Below, in pieces: positions 1 to 5,190 of a DNA stretch of 5,562 nt; the first letter of the stretch is position 1; each line of letters opens with the position of its first letter. The stretch is from contig JASKZX010000026.1 in NCBI GenBank assembly GCA_030147435.1, positions 1 through 5,562 on the forward strand, in the 5' to 3' direction. The notes under the pieces are model-generated. The model was not told where the DNA came from. It saw nothing but the letters and a program-made list of their open reading frames with translations, and searched no databases. The translations under genes were made by a program, and so were the position numbers. Source of the stretch: Savagea sp. GTDB lineage: Bacteria > Bacillota > Bacilli > Bacillales_A > Planococcaceae.

Positions 1-358
1 ACCACGTTGATAAGCTATCGACCATATCTCCTCCGATAATAAAATAAAAGTCCACATCTGGTTCAACCTCTGTTAATGTGCGCATCGTTTCATACGTATA
101 AGAAGTTCCACCACGCTTGATTTCATAATCAAATGCACGAAAATATGGAACTTTTGCTACTGCTTCTTTCACCATTTGAAGACGATGTTCAGCCGAAACT
201 GAATCATCTTCTTCTTTATGTGGTGGTGTCGCTGCTGGCATGAAACGTACTTCATCAAGTGCTAATGCTTCATAAACAGATTGAGCGATATGCATATGTC
301 CGTTGTGCGGAGGATTGAATGTTCCTCCTAAAATACCGACTTTACGACGGGAGAACAA
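1..358 (-). CDS. nadD: Nicotinate-nucleotide adenylyltransferase NadD (N-terminal part, cut by window edge)
   Basis: NadD transfers AMP from ATP to nicotinate mononucleotide to make deamido-NAD, a late cytosolic step of NAD synthesis. Translating the minus strand gives 119 residues of the expected start of the family, about two thirds of a protein that is near 190 residues in Bacillus. The nucleotidyltransferase signature GGTFNPPHNGH is at residues 11-21, with the (H/T)xGH motif as HNGH at 18-21. TPPHK follows near 44-48, then RGGTSYTYET near 82-91 and FIIGGDM near 107-113. No ATG lies close before the signature. I chose the TTG at 358-356 because AGAGGA (372-367) lies 8 nt upstream; it gives MFSRRKVGILGG. 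The start overlaps the end of yhbY by 17 nt, which suggests translational coupling. The rest lies beyond base 1. Identity is very secure; the start is likely. Confidence 0.93.
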   Translation of the reverse strand, partial: MFSRRKVGILGGTFNPPHNGHMHIAQSVYEALALDEVRFMPAATPPHKEEDDSVSAEHRLQMVKEAVAKVPYFRAFDYEIKRGGTSYTYETMRTLTEVEPDVDFYFIIGGDMVDSLSTW

Positions 359-632
359 TTTGCGGGTCCTCTTCTGCTTCTTTGTAAAGAACGAAAATGT
401 TCCCGATTTGTTGAACGACCATAATTCCTGCTTCTTCAAACTTCGGTACCATTTCTTCTTTTTCTTCGAAACAATTTTGTAAAATGTTCACTTTAATTAA
501 TTCGCGAACATTGATTGTTTCTAAAATTTGTTTCATCGCTGCTTCTGTTAAACCTTCTTTTCCAATTTGTGCAACTGGTTTTAAATGATGTGCTTTACTA
601 CGTAAAAATCGTTTTTGTTTTCCTGTAAGCAT
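342..632 (-). CDS. yhbY: Ribosome-associated RNA-binding protein YhbY/YqeI (CRS1-YhbY/CRM domain)
   Basis: This small 96-residue protein is a single CRM (CRS1-YhbY) domain, a KH-like RNA-binding fold whose bacterial members associate with pre-50S ribosomal particles. The length equals that of B. subtilis YqeI as I remember it. The N-terminal LTGKQKRFLRSKAH is typical, and the GxxG-like loop GKEG is at about residues 24-27. The basic N-terminal helix and the C-terminal GNIFVLYK strand complete the domain; the acidic tail after it is poorly conserved. The ATG has a near-perfect AAGGAGG at 646-640 with a 7-nt spacer, and this site overlaps the aroE stop codon. The gene sits 12 nt after aroE and overlaps the nadD start, in the conserved yqeH-aroE-yqeI-nadD order. 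Its exact role in ribosome assembly is not settled. Family assignment is secure. Confidence 0.95.
   Translation of the reverse strand: MLTGKQKRFLRSKAHHLKPVAQIGKEGLTEAAMKQILETINVRELIKVNILQNCFEEKEEMVPKFEEAGIMVVQQIGNIFVLYKEAEEDPQIVLPS
359..372 (-). promoter_or_regulatory. Ribosome binding site of nadD, inside yhbY
   Basis: AGAGGA at 372-367 with an 8-nt spacer supports the TTG start of nadD at 358. It lies within the final codons of yhbY. Confidence 0.6.
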
Positions 633-644
633 ATGCTTACCTCC

Positions 645-1457
645 TTAATTGTTCCACTCATTCATGAGTGACTGGGCATCTGGATAGCGGTTTGTCCAAT
701 AACTGAACGCTAATGCGCCTTGATGGATAAACATTCCGAGCCCATTCATCGTTTTTGCTCCTTTTTGTCGAGCGAGACGTAAAAATTCTGTTTCTTTCGG
801 TGTGTAAATAATATCTGTCACAATTGCATCACTTCGTAAGTTTGCAAGTTCAAGTGGGACACCTTGAATCGAGTGTTGCATACCGACAGAAGTCGTTTGA
901 ATGAGAATATCAAATGAATCGAGTTGCTCACTCGCTTCATCAAGAGTCATCGCGCGCTTCCCTAATGATTGAGCGAGCGTTTCTGCCCGTTCGATCGTTC
1001 GATTCGTAATCGTTATTGAGGAATATCCTTCTTGTTTCATCGCAAAAGCTATCCCTTTCGCCGCTCCTCCTGCACCGATGATCAGCACACGACTTGTTTG
1101 CTCAATATGAGGAAAGCGTTCTTCTAATGAACGAACGTAACCGAGACCGTCTGTGTTATACCCTTTCAACGTCCCGTCTGCTTGCCGAACGACTGTGTTA
1201 ACAGCTTGCATCTTTTCAGCAAGTGGGTCAATCGCATCGAGTAATGGAATGATCGCTTCTTTATGAGGTACTGTTACATTCCAACCGCTACAGCCGAGCA
1301 GTCGCAAACTATTGACTCCTTCAGCGAGTTGTTCTTTCGTTAAATGAATCGGAATATACGAAGCATCTATTTTTTCTTCATCCAACCAACGTGTATGCAT
1401 CTCCGGTGAGCGCGAATGCGCAATCGGATCGCCAATGACGGCATACCACTTTTTCAT
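645..1457 (-). CDS. aroE: Shikimate dehydrogenase (NADP+) AroE
   Basis: AroE reduces 3-dehydroshikimate to shikimate with NADPH, the fourth step of the chorismate (aromatic amino acid) pathway. The 270-residue length is normal. The shikimate-binding SRSP is at residues 15-18. NVTVPHK (60-66) carries the catalytic lysine K66, and NTDG (101-104) carries its partner D103. The Rossmann dinucleotide loop GAGGAAKG is at 128-135. NRT (152-154) matches the NADP-phosphate-binding motif of true AroE rather than an NAD-preferring relative, and the C-terminal GMFIHQGALAF (241-251) contributes Q246. The ATG has a purine-rich AGGGGG site (1470-1465) 7 nt upstream. It lies 21 nt after yqeH and 12 nt before yhbY, so it is almost certainly co-transcribed with them. 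B. subtilis databases call this gene aroD. All key residues are present. Confidence 0.97.
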   Translation of the reverse strand: MKKWYAVIGDPIAHSRSPEMHTRWLDEEKIDASYIPIHLTKEQLAEGVNSLRLLGCSGWNVTVPHKEAIIPLLDAIDPLAEKMQAVNTVVRQADGTLKGYNTDGLGYVRSLEERFPHIEQTSRVLIIGAGGAAKGIAFAMKQEGYSSITITNRTIERAETLAQSLGKRAMTLDEASEQLDSFDILIQTTSVGMQHSIQGVPLELANLRSDAIVTDIIYTPKETEFLRLARQKGAKTMNGLGMFIHQGALAFSYWTNRYPDAQSLMNEWNN

Positions 1458-1478
1458 ATAAAGTCCCCCTTTTATCTA

Positions 1479-2585
1479 TTAAACGAGTGACGGTCTTAAA
1501 ACGACATCTACACCTTTAGGTGCGTGAATGGCAATACGAACGTTTGCGTGATGAACCGTAATCCATCCGAGGCCTGAAATCGCTACGTCTGTTTTCGGCT
1601 CACGAATCGTAAATTCTTGACGAACGAACTCTGGTAATACCGTTTCTGACTTTGGCATCGGCGGTGTTAATAACTCACCTGTTCGTTCTGTTCGTAAATT
1701 CGCTGCTTTTTCTGTTTTCGTTCGATGGACGTGAATGTCACGAGAAACATAGACAGTATAAGCTGTACGATCGCCACTTAAAAAGTCAAACTGCGCGAGT
1801 CCGCCGAGAAGTAATGATTGGCCTTCATTTAATTGATGTGTTTTCGGCTTCACTTCTTTTCGAGGAAGAACTGCTTTGAGGTCTCTTTCATCTAATAAAT
1901 GAATAATTTGATGATCATTAATGATCCCTGGTGTATCGATCAATGCTTGACCGTCATCTAATGGAATTTCAACCATCCCGAGTGTCGTTCCTGGGAAATA
2001 AGAAGTTGTAATTAACTCATCAAGACCTGTCGTCTGCTCGATAATTTTATTGATGAACGTCGATTTCCCAACGTTCGTACTACCGACGATGTACACATCT
2101 TTCCCTTGACGATAATGGTCAACTTTTTCCATCGCCTTTTCAATTCCTTCACCAGTAACAGAAGAAATGAGTGCCGCATCTACAGATTTTAATCCGAGGT
2201 CACTCGCTTCTTTTTGTAACCAATGACGGATACGCCCTCGGTTGACAGACTTCGGTAATAAGTCGATCTTGTTTCCGATGAGTAAAATATCATTTTGTCC
2301 TACGAAACGGTTCAATCCACGTACCCAACTTCCGTTAAAGTCAAATAAATCGACGAGTAAGACGACGAGTCCACGCTCTTCACTAATATGGTGAAGCATT
2401 TGTAAAAAGTCATCATCTGTTAGCGTCGATGGCATAATTTCATTGTAATGGCGTAGACGGAAACAACGTTGACAAACGACGTCTCCTTCATTTTTTTCTA
2501 ATGCAGAAGCTGGGATAAATCCTTCTTTCGTTTTATCCTCTGATTGAATCACACTTCCGCAACCGATACATTTTAATTGTTCCAA
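1479..2585 (-). CDS. yqeH: Circularly permuted ribosome-biogenesis GTPase YqeH
   Basis: YqeH is a GTPase needed for 30S subunit assembly and 16S rRNA processing in B. subtilis; it works in the cytosol on pre-ribosomes. The 368-residue protein begins with a four-cysteine zinc finger (C6, C9, C38, C41). The GTPase motifs follow in permuted order: G4 NKID (105-108), G5 SSVTGEG (141-147), G1 GSTNVGKS (168-175), G2 threonine in PGTT (198-201), and G3 DTPG (217-220). The C-terminal ~150 residues match the family's RNA/partner-binding region. The start is TTG at 2585-2583; it places the CIGCG zinc knuckle at residue 6 as in B. subtilis, and AAGGAGG lies 7 nt upstream inside yqeG. Start and yqeG stop overlap by 13 nt. 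No ATG would keep the zinc finger, so the TTG is convincing. Confidence 0.96.
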   Translation of the reverse strand: MEQLKCIGCGSVIQSEDKTKEGFIPASALEKNEGDVVCQRCFRLRHYNEIMPSTLTDDDFLQMLHHISEERGLVVLLVDLFDFNGSWVRGLNRFVGQNDILLIGNKIDLLPKSVNRGRIRHWLQKEASDLGLKSVDAALISSVTGEGIEKAMEKVDHYRQGKDVYIVGSTNVGKSTFINKIIEQTTGLDELITTSYFPGTTLGMVEIPLDDGQALIDTPGIINDHQIIHLLDERDLKAVLPRKEVKPKTHQLNEGQSLLLGGLAQFDFLSGDRTAYTVYVSRDIHVHRTKTEKAANLRTERTGELLTPPMPKSETVLPEFVRQEFTIREPKTDVAISGLGWITVHHANVRIAIHAPKGVDVVLRPSLV

Positions 2586-3109
2586 GTGATACCCTCCTTT
2601 TGGACACGTAATCCTCGTGCCTCTAAACGTTTCATAATTTTGCTTTCGACGAAGCGATTAAATTTCGTCGCTTTTGCATCTGTTTGTACAACTGGTAAAA
2701 CGAGAATCGTATCAATACCTGCTCGATTCCCTCCTAAAATATCCGTCATCAGTTGATCGCCGATTGCTACAATTTCTTCTTTAGGGCTAGTCAACTGATT
2801 AAACGCTCGCTTATACCCTCCTTGAAGAGGTTTATTAGCGCGTGCTACATAACGTAGTCCTAACGGTTCGCTAAATGTTCGTACCCGCTCTTCACTATTG
2901 TTTGAAATGACGAGTACATCGAACCCTGCTCGCTCTAATGAACGAATCCATGCCGTTACTTCTTCTGTAGCATAGGCACGATTCCATTCAATCAATGTAT
3001 TATCTAAATCCGTAATTACTGCTGTATATCCGCGCGCCTTTAACGCTTCAGGTGTAATTTGTTGAATCGAAGCGACGTAAGCACTCGGAGTAAACAAGCG
3101 GTCTATCAT
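2573..3109 (-). CDS. yqeG: YqeG family HAD-IIIA phosphatase
   Basis: This is a HAD-superfamily phosphatase of subclass IIIA, in the family of yeast mitochondrial Gep4, a phosphatidylglycerophosphate phosphatase. Whether bacterial YqeG has that substrate is not established, so the physiological reaction is open. With the start used here (178 residues), motif I DLDNTL is at 34-39 with nucleophile D34 and acid D36. Motif II serine is S69 in VISNN, motif III lysine is K93 in NKP, and motif IV is GDQLMTD (117-123). All catalytic residues are present. I prefer ATG at 3109 because GGAG (3122-3119) lies 9 nt before it and homologues begin just ahead of the hydrophobic F-x-P segment. An in-frame ATG at 3124 would add MECIP but has no clear ribosome binding site. 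The gene heads the yqeG-nadD operon and its last codons carry the yqeH ribosome binding site and start. Confidence 0.93.
   Translation of the reverse strand: MIDRLFTPSAYVASIQQITPEALKARGYTAVITDLDNTLIEWNRAYATEEVTAWIRSLERAGFDVLVISNNSEERVRTFSEPLGLRYVARANKPLQGGYKRAFNQLTSPKEEIVAIGDQLMTDILGGNRAGIDTILVLPVVQTDAKATKFNRFVESKIMKRLEARGLRVQKEGITWNN
2586..2599 (-). promoter_or_regulatory. Ribosome binding site of yqeH, inside yqeG
   Basis: AAGGAGG at 2599-2593 with a 7-nt spacer supports the TTG start of yqeH at 2585. The site is made of yqeG codons, so the two genes share sequence here and are probably translationally coupled. Confidence 0.85.
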
Positions 3110-3122
3110 TGGAATACACTCC
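3110..3122 (-). promoter_or_regulatory. Ribosome binding site deciding the yqeG start
   Basis: GGAG at 3122-3119 lies 9 nt before the ATG at 3109. The competing ATG at 3124 overlaps this site and has only GTGAG placed too close to it, so the downstream ATG is favoured. Confidence 0.55.
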
Positions 3123-3135
3123 ATTTCTCACACGA

Positions 3136-3183
3136 TAAAAAGCGTTCCCAAAAGAGTGATTGTTCAACTCTATCGGAAACGCT
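3136..3183 (-). terminator. Intrinsic terminator after mtnN, ahead of yqeG
   Basis: AGCGTT (3141-3146) pairs with AACGCT (3178-3183), extended by CC (3147-3148) with GG (3175-3176) across a one-base bulge. An inner stem AGAGT (3153-3157) with ACTCT (3167-3171) closes the top. On the minus strand the hairpin is followed by TTTTT (3140-3136), so it should end greA-yrrS-mtnN transcripts. The other side also carries a T-run (3184-3189 on the plus strand), so the element looks bidirectional. It ends only 26 nt before the yqeG start. Confidence 0.8.
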
Positions 3184-3223
3184 CTTTTTCATTCATGCAC
3201 GTGTTTTTTCTTCCGATGCTTCT

Positions 3224-3252
3224 ATTTTAACACGAAGCGACTATAATTTCGA
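3224..3252 (-). promoter_or_regulatory. Candidate extended -10 promoter for the yqeG operon
   Basis: On the minus strand TCGAAA (3252-3247, 4 of 6 to TTGACA) is followed after 17 nt by TAAAAT (3229-3224, 5 of 6 to TATAAT). TGT at 3232-3230 gives the extended -10 TGn. The -35 box lies in the last codons of mtnN. Transcription would start near 3217, upstream of the terminator hairpin. This is the only reasonable promoter I find between mtnN and yqeG, but the -35 is weak. Confidence 0.4.
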
Positions 3253-3933
3253 TAAGACATTACGGACGATAGCAATCGAATGGCTCGCTGCTAATGGTAA
3301 AAATTCATCGAAACTGATCGATGATTCTTTTCCTGCAATATCTGAAAGTGCACGAATGACGACGAATGGACAGTCAAATTGATGACACACTTGCGCAACA
3401 GCTGCTGCTTCCATTTCAAAAGCAATCATATTTGGAAATAATGCACACGCTTCTTGTACACGTGTGGCATCACTCATAAATACATCTCCTGAAGCAATTA
3501 GCCCTTTTGCTGATGGGTATTTCGCTAGTTCTTCTACCGCTTGTTCTGCTAAAGTGACGAGCATTTCATCTGCATCATAAGCTTCCGGCATTTGTGGCAC
3601 TTGTCCAGGAACGTAGCCGAATGCTGTTGCGTCCATATCGTGATGTGTCACTCGATCTGAGATAACAACAGTCCCTACTTCCATCGACTCGTCTGCACCA
3701 CCGGCAGACCCGATATTGATCACTTTCTCAATATCGTATTGAGATAAAAGTAATGTCGTTGAAAGAGCAGCATTCACTTTTCCAATACCACTTTTGACGA
3801 GAACGACATCTTTGCCATCAAGTGTTCCTTCAATTAATTCTGTATGAGCAATCGTTCGGATTGTCGGATTTTTCATTAACGAGCGAAGACCTTCTACTTC
3901 TTCTTCCATCGCTCCAATAATACCTATTGCCAT
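3241..3933 (-). CDS. mtnN: 5'-methylthioadenosine/S-adenosylhomocysteine nucleosidase MtnN
   Basis: MtnN (Pfs, MTAN) removes adenine from methylthioadenosine, S-adenosylhomocysteine and 5'-deoxyadenosine, clearing by-products of SAM-using enzymes and feeding methionine salvage and the activated methyl cycle. The 230-residue length is standard. The start MAIGIIGAMEEEV aligns residue for residue with the E. coli enzyme and gives E12. The phosphorylase-fold core GSAGG is at 75-79. FEMEA at 172-176 supplies E173, M174 and E175 for ribose and catalysis, and SDIA at 197-200 supplies the general acid D198. The ATG has GTGAGG (3946-3941) with a 7-nt spacer, in an 18-nt gap after yrrS. It is the last gene before a terminator. 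The link with a tRNA methyltransferase upstream is plausible but only by location, as SAM-dependent methylation makes SAH. Identity is very secure. Confidence 0.97.
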   Translation of the reverse strand: MAIGIIGAMEEEVEGLRSLMKNPTIRTIAHTELIEGTLDGKDVVLVKSGIGKVNAALSTTLLLSQYDIEKVINIGSAGGADESMEVGTVVISDRVTHHDMDATAFGYVPGQVPQMPEAYDADEMLVTLAEQAVEELAKYPSAKGLIASGDVFMSDATRVQEACALFPNMIAFEMEAAAVAQVCHQFDCPFVVIRALSDIAGKESSISFDEFLPLAASHSIAIVRNVLSKL

Positions 3934-3951
3934 GTAAGTCCCTCACTTTTC

Positions 3952-4521
3952 TTATTTCAAACGCTCTACTCGAACAGGTTTCCATCCTTGTTCATCTACC
4001 CATTCAATATAAACGCGATATTTTACACCGTCTTCTTTCGATTGAACGGTTCCAATCGCTTCTTTTGCTGTTGAACCGCCTTGCACGTAAATGTACGTCA
4101 ATTCTTCTACCGTATAAGAAAGTGGTGCAGCAATTGCTTCTTTTTTCTCGATCCAGTCTTGTGATTGACCATCAAACTTCGAAACATGTGGCTCCTCTTG
4201 TTCTGTACCAATCGGACCCCACGCTTCGTTCGTCCATACTTCTAACACATCAGGCTTATCACTTTCTGATTGAATCAATTCATCTTTTGGACCTTGTTGT
4301 ACTTCTTCTTTTTCTTCTTGCTCTTTTTCTTCAGTTTCTTTCTTTTCCTCTTTTTCCTTCTCTTCTTCCTGCTTTTCGCCGACTGGTTGGCGTTGTAAAT
4401 GTTCAGGCGCTGTATGCTCTTTTGTCAAAATGGAACTACCAACGACGAATAGAAGGACGATGACGATAAAAATACCGACGGTTAATAATCGGTCAGATGT
4501 TGAACCTTTCGATTTCATCAT
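3952..4521 (-). CDS. yrrS: YrrS family membrane-anchored protein (DUF1510)
   Basis: The 189-residue protein has a short basic cytoplasmic start ([11 protein letters not shown]), one strongly hydrophobic segment at about 12-32 (LLTVGIFIVIVLLFVVGSSIL), an extremely Glu/Lys-rich linker (49-74), and a C-terminal domain from about 93 to the end. That domain has DVLEVWTNEAWGPIGTEQ, PHVSKFDGQSQDW and the closing YIEWVDEQGWKPVRVERLK, matching DUF1510/YrrS. It is probably a single-pass protein with its domain outside the membrane. In B. subtilis yrrS is co-transcribed with pbpI, a class B penicillin-binding protein, so a cell-envelope role is suspected, but the molecular function is unknown; pbpI is missing here. 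Start and greA stop share one base (TAATG), and no strong ribosome binding site is seen, so translation probably depends on ribosomes finishing greA. It is somewhat shorter than B. subtilis YrrS, likely through the linker. Confidence 0.88.
   Translation of the reverse strand: MMKSKGSTSDRLLTVGIFIVIVLLFVVGSSILTKEHTAPEHLQRQPVGEKQEEEKEKEEKKETEEKEQEEKEEVQQGPKDELIQSESDKPDVLEVWTNEAWGPIGTEQEEPHVSKFDGQSQDWIEKKEAIAAPLSYTVEELTYIYVQGGSTAKEAIGTVQSKEDGVKYRVYIEWVDEQGWKPVRVERLK
4302..4377 (-). repeat. Purine-rich low-complexity tract encoding the YrrS Glu/Lys linker
   Basis: On the plus strand this stretch is almost pure pyrimidine, broken at only four bases (4320, 4333, 4334, 4371). An unbroken run of 36 pyrimidines covers 4335-4370. 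On the coding strand it consists of GAA, GAG, AAA and AAG codons with a few CAA/CAG, GTA and ACT codons, and encodes YrrS residues 49-74. Such tracts are prone to in-frame length change. Confidence 0.85.
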
Positions 4522-4997
4522 TAATCAATCTTTTCGATGACGACTTTCATTTCTCCACCTGGAGTGTCGATCGTTACTTCGTCACCTGTTTTATGACCGA
4601 TCAATGCTTTCGCAATCGGTGAATCATTTGAAATACGTCCTTCTAAAGGATCTGCTTCTGCTGAACCGACAATCGTATATGTTTCTGGTTCTTCGTCTGG
4701 AAGCTCGCGGAATGTAACTGTTTTTCCAAGGCCTACTTCGTCTTTCTTTAACTCGTCTTCTGTAATGATCACAGCGTTACGGATCATCGATTCAAGTGAA
4801 GAAATTTTCCCTTCAACGAATGCTTGATCTTCTTTTGCTGAGTCGTACTCTGAGTTCTCTGAAAGGTCCCCGTAGCTACGTGCAATTTTAATACGTTCAA
4901 CTACTTCTTTACGTTTTACTGTTTTTAAATGTTCAAGTTCTTCCTCTAACTTTTTCTTACCTTCTTCTGTCATAGGATACTGCTTTTCTTTTGTCAT
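4521..4997 (-). CDS. greA: Transcript-cleavage elongation factor GreA
   Basis: GreA binds the secondary channel of RNA polymerase and stimulates cleavage of the extruded RNA 3' end in backtracked complexes, letting elongation resume. The 158 residues match the family. The N-terminal half (to about residue 76) is the antiparallel coiled coil. Its tip carries GDLSENSEY (43-51) with the acidic residues D44 and E47 that hold the catalytic magnesium. The C-terminal FKBP-like half holds the conserved [39 protein letters not shown] and the final hydrophobic strand. The ATG has a strong GGAGGGAG (5012-5005) with a 7-nt spacer. It leads the greA-yrrS-mtnN cluster behind a promoter and a structured leader of about 158 nt. 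No key residue is missing. Confidence 0.97.
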   Translation of the reverse strand: MTKEKQYPMTEEGKKKLEEELEHLKTVKRKEVVERIKIARSYGDLSENSEYDSAKEDQAFVEGKISSLESMIRNAVIITEDELKKDEVGLGKTVTFRELPDEEPETYTIVGSAEADPLEGRISNDSPIAKALIGHKTGDEVTIDTPGGEMKVVIEKID

Positions 4998-5012
4998 ATA
5001 TATTCTCCCTCC
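4998..5012 (-). promoter_or_regulatory. Ribosome binding site of greA
   Basis: GGAGGGAG at 5012-5005 lies 7 nt before the greA ATG at 4997 and confirms that start. It is the strongest translation signal of the greA-yrrS-mtnN cluster. Confidence 0.85.
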
Positions 5013-5021
5013 AATGAATTA

Positions 5022-5055
5022 GGGAAACCGCTTAGGGATTCCCAAAGCGGCTTCC
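5022..5055 (-). promoter_or_regulatory. Hairpin just upstream of the greA ribosome binding site
   Basis: CCGCTT (5028-5033) pairs with AAGCGG (5045-5050). Inside it GGG (5035-5037) faces CCC (5041-5043) around a 3-base loop, and outside it GGAA (5023-5026) faces TTCC (5052-5055) across a mismatch. The hairpin ends about 9 nt before the GGAGGGAG of greA. There is no U-tract after it, so it is not a standard terminator. An RNA-stability element or a modulator of greA translation is possible. Confidence 0.5.
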
Positions 5056-5060
5056 ATTCT

Positions 5061-5100
5061 ATGAGAAAGTGCCGACGTTCATTCATCAGCTCTTTTTCAT
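5061..5100 (-). repeat. Second leader inverted repeat upstream of greA
   Basis: ATGAGAAAG (5061-5069) and CTTTTTCAT (5092-5100) are complementary with one mismatch, separated by 22 nt. In the greA leader RNA they could form an AU-rich stem directly after the 12-bp hairpin. Stability is modest and the large loop weakens the call. Confidence 0.35.
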
Positions 5101-5102
5101 AA

Positions 5103-5135
5103 AGGCACTACATCAGAATTTCCGATGTAGTGCCT
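5103..5135 (-). terminator. Perfect 12-bp hairpin after trmR, inside the greA leader
   Basis: AGGCACTACATC (5103-5114) and GATGTAGTGCCT (5124-5135) are exact inverted repeats around a 9-nt loop. For minus-strand transcripts the stem is followed only by TTTATG, a short U-tract. It could end trmR transcripts, but as it lies downstream of the greA promoter it could also pause or attenuate greA transcripts. Read on the plus strand, the stem is followed by a pyrimidine- and T-rich stretch (CTTTCTTTCTTATTT), so it may work better as a terminator in that direction, although no plus-strand gene is nearby. Confidence 0.65.
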
Positions 5136-5161
5136 CTTTCTTTCTTATTTGAATTGCACCT

Positions 5162-5190
5162 ATCATAGTACAATTACGATGAAATTTCAA
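5162..5190 (-). promoter_or_regulatory. Sigma-A promoter for the greA operon
   Basis: On the minus strand TTGAAA (5190-5185) is followed after exactly 17 nt by TATGAT (5167-5162). Each box matches the sigma-A consensus at 5 of 6 positions. It starts at the base right after the trmR stop codon. Transcription would begin near 5155, leaving a leader of about 158 nt before greA. This is the best promoter I find in the window. It has not been tested experimentally here. Confidence 0.72.

Noticed and set aside
1652..1879. A 75-codon plus-strand open frame inside yqeH
   Set aside because: It is a shadow of yqeH in an opposite frame, without domain support.
648..2585. The same 12 bases, TGGAACAATTAA, end both aroE and yqeG
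   Set aside because: The match covers W-N-N-stop in both and does not extend further, so it looks like coincidence rather than a repeat or attachment site.
3200..3234. Inverted repeat CGTGTT / AACACG between mtnN and the terminator
   Set aside because: Only 6 bp around a 23-base loop, which is easily expected by chance.
3059..3382. A 107-codon plus-strand open frame across the mtnN-yqeG gap
   Set aside because: It runs through the terminator and antisense to two well-supported genes, with no recognisable domain.
3927..4463. A 178-codon open frame on the plus strand opposite yrrS, Leu-rich with membrane-like stretches
   Set aside because: It is the complement of the Glu/Lys-rich yrrS coding sequence (CTT/CTC codons opposite AAG/GAG). 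It resembles no protein I know, and yrrS on the other strand is a recognised family.
5056..5061. TAGAAT as a second -10 box close to greA
   Set aside because: No fitting -35 lies at 16-18 nt, and transcription from it would start inside the hairpin at 5055-5022. The promoter at 5190-5162 is far better.
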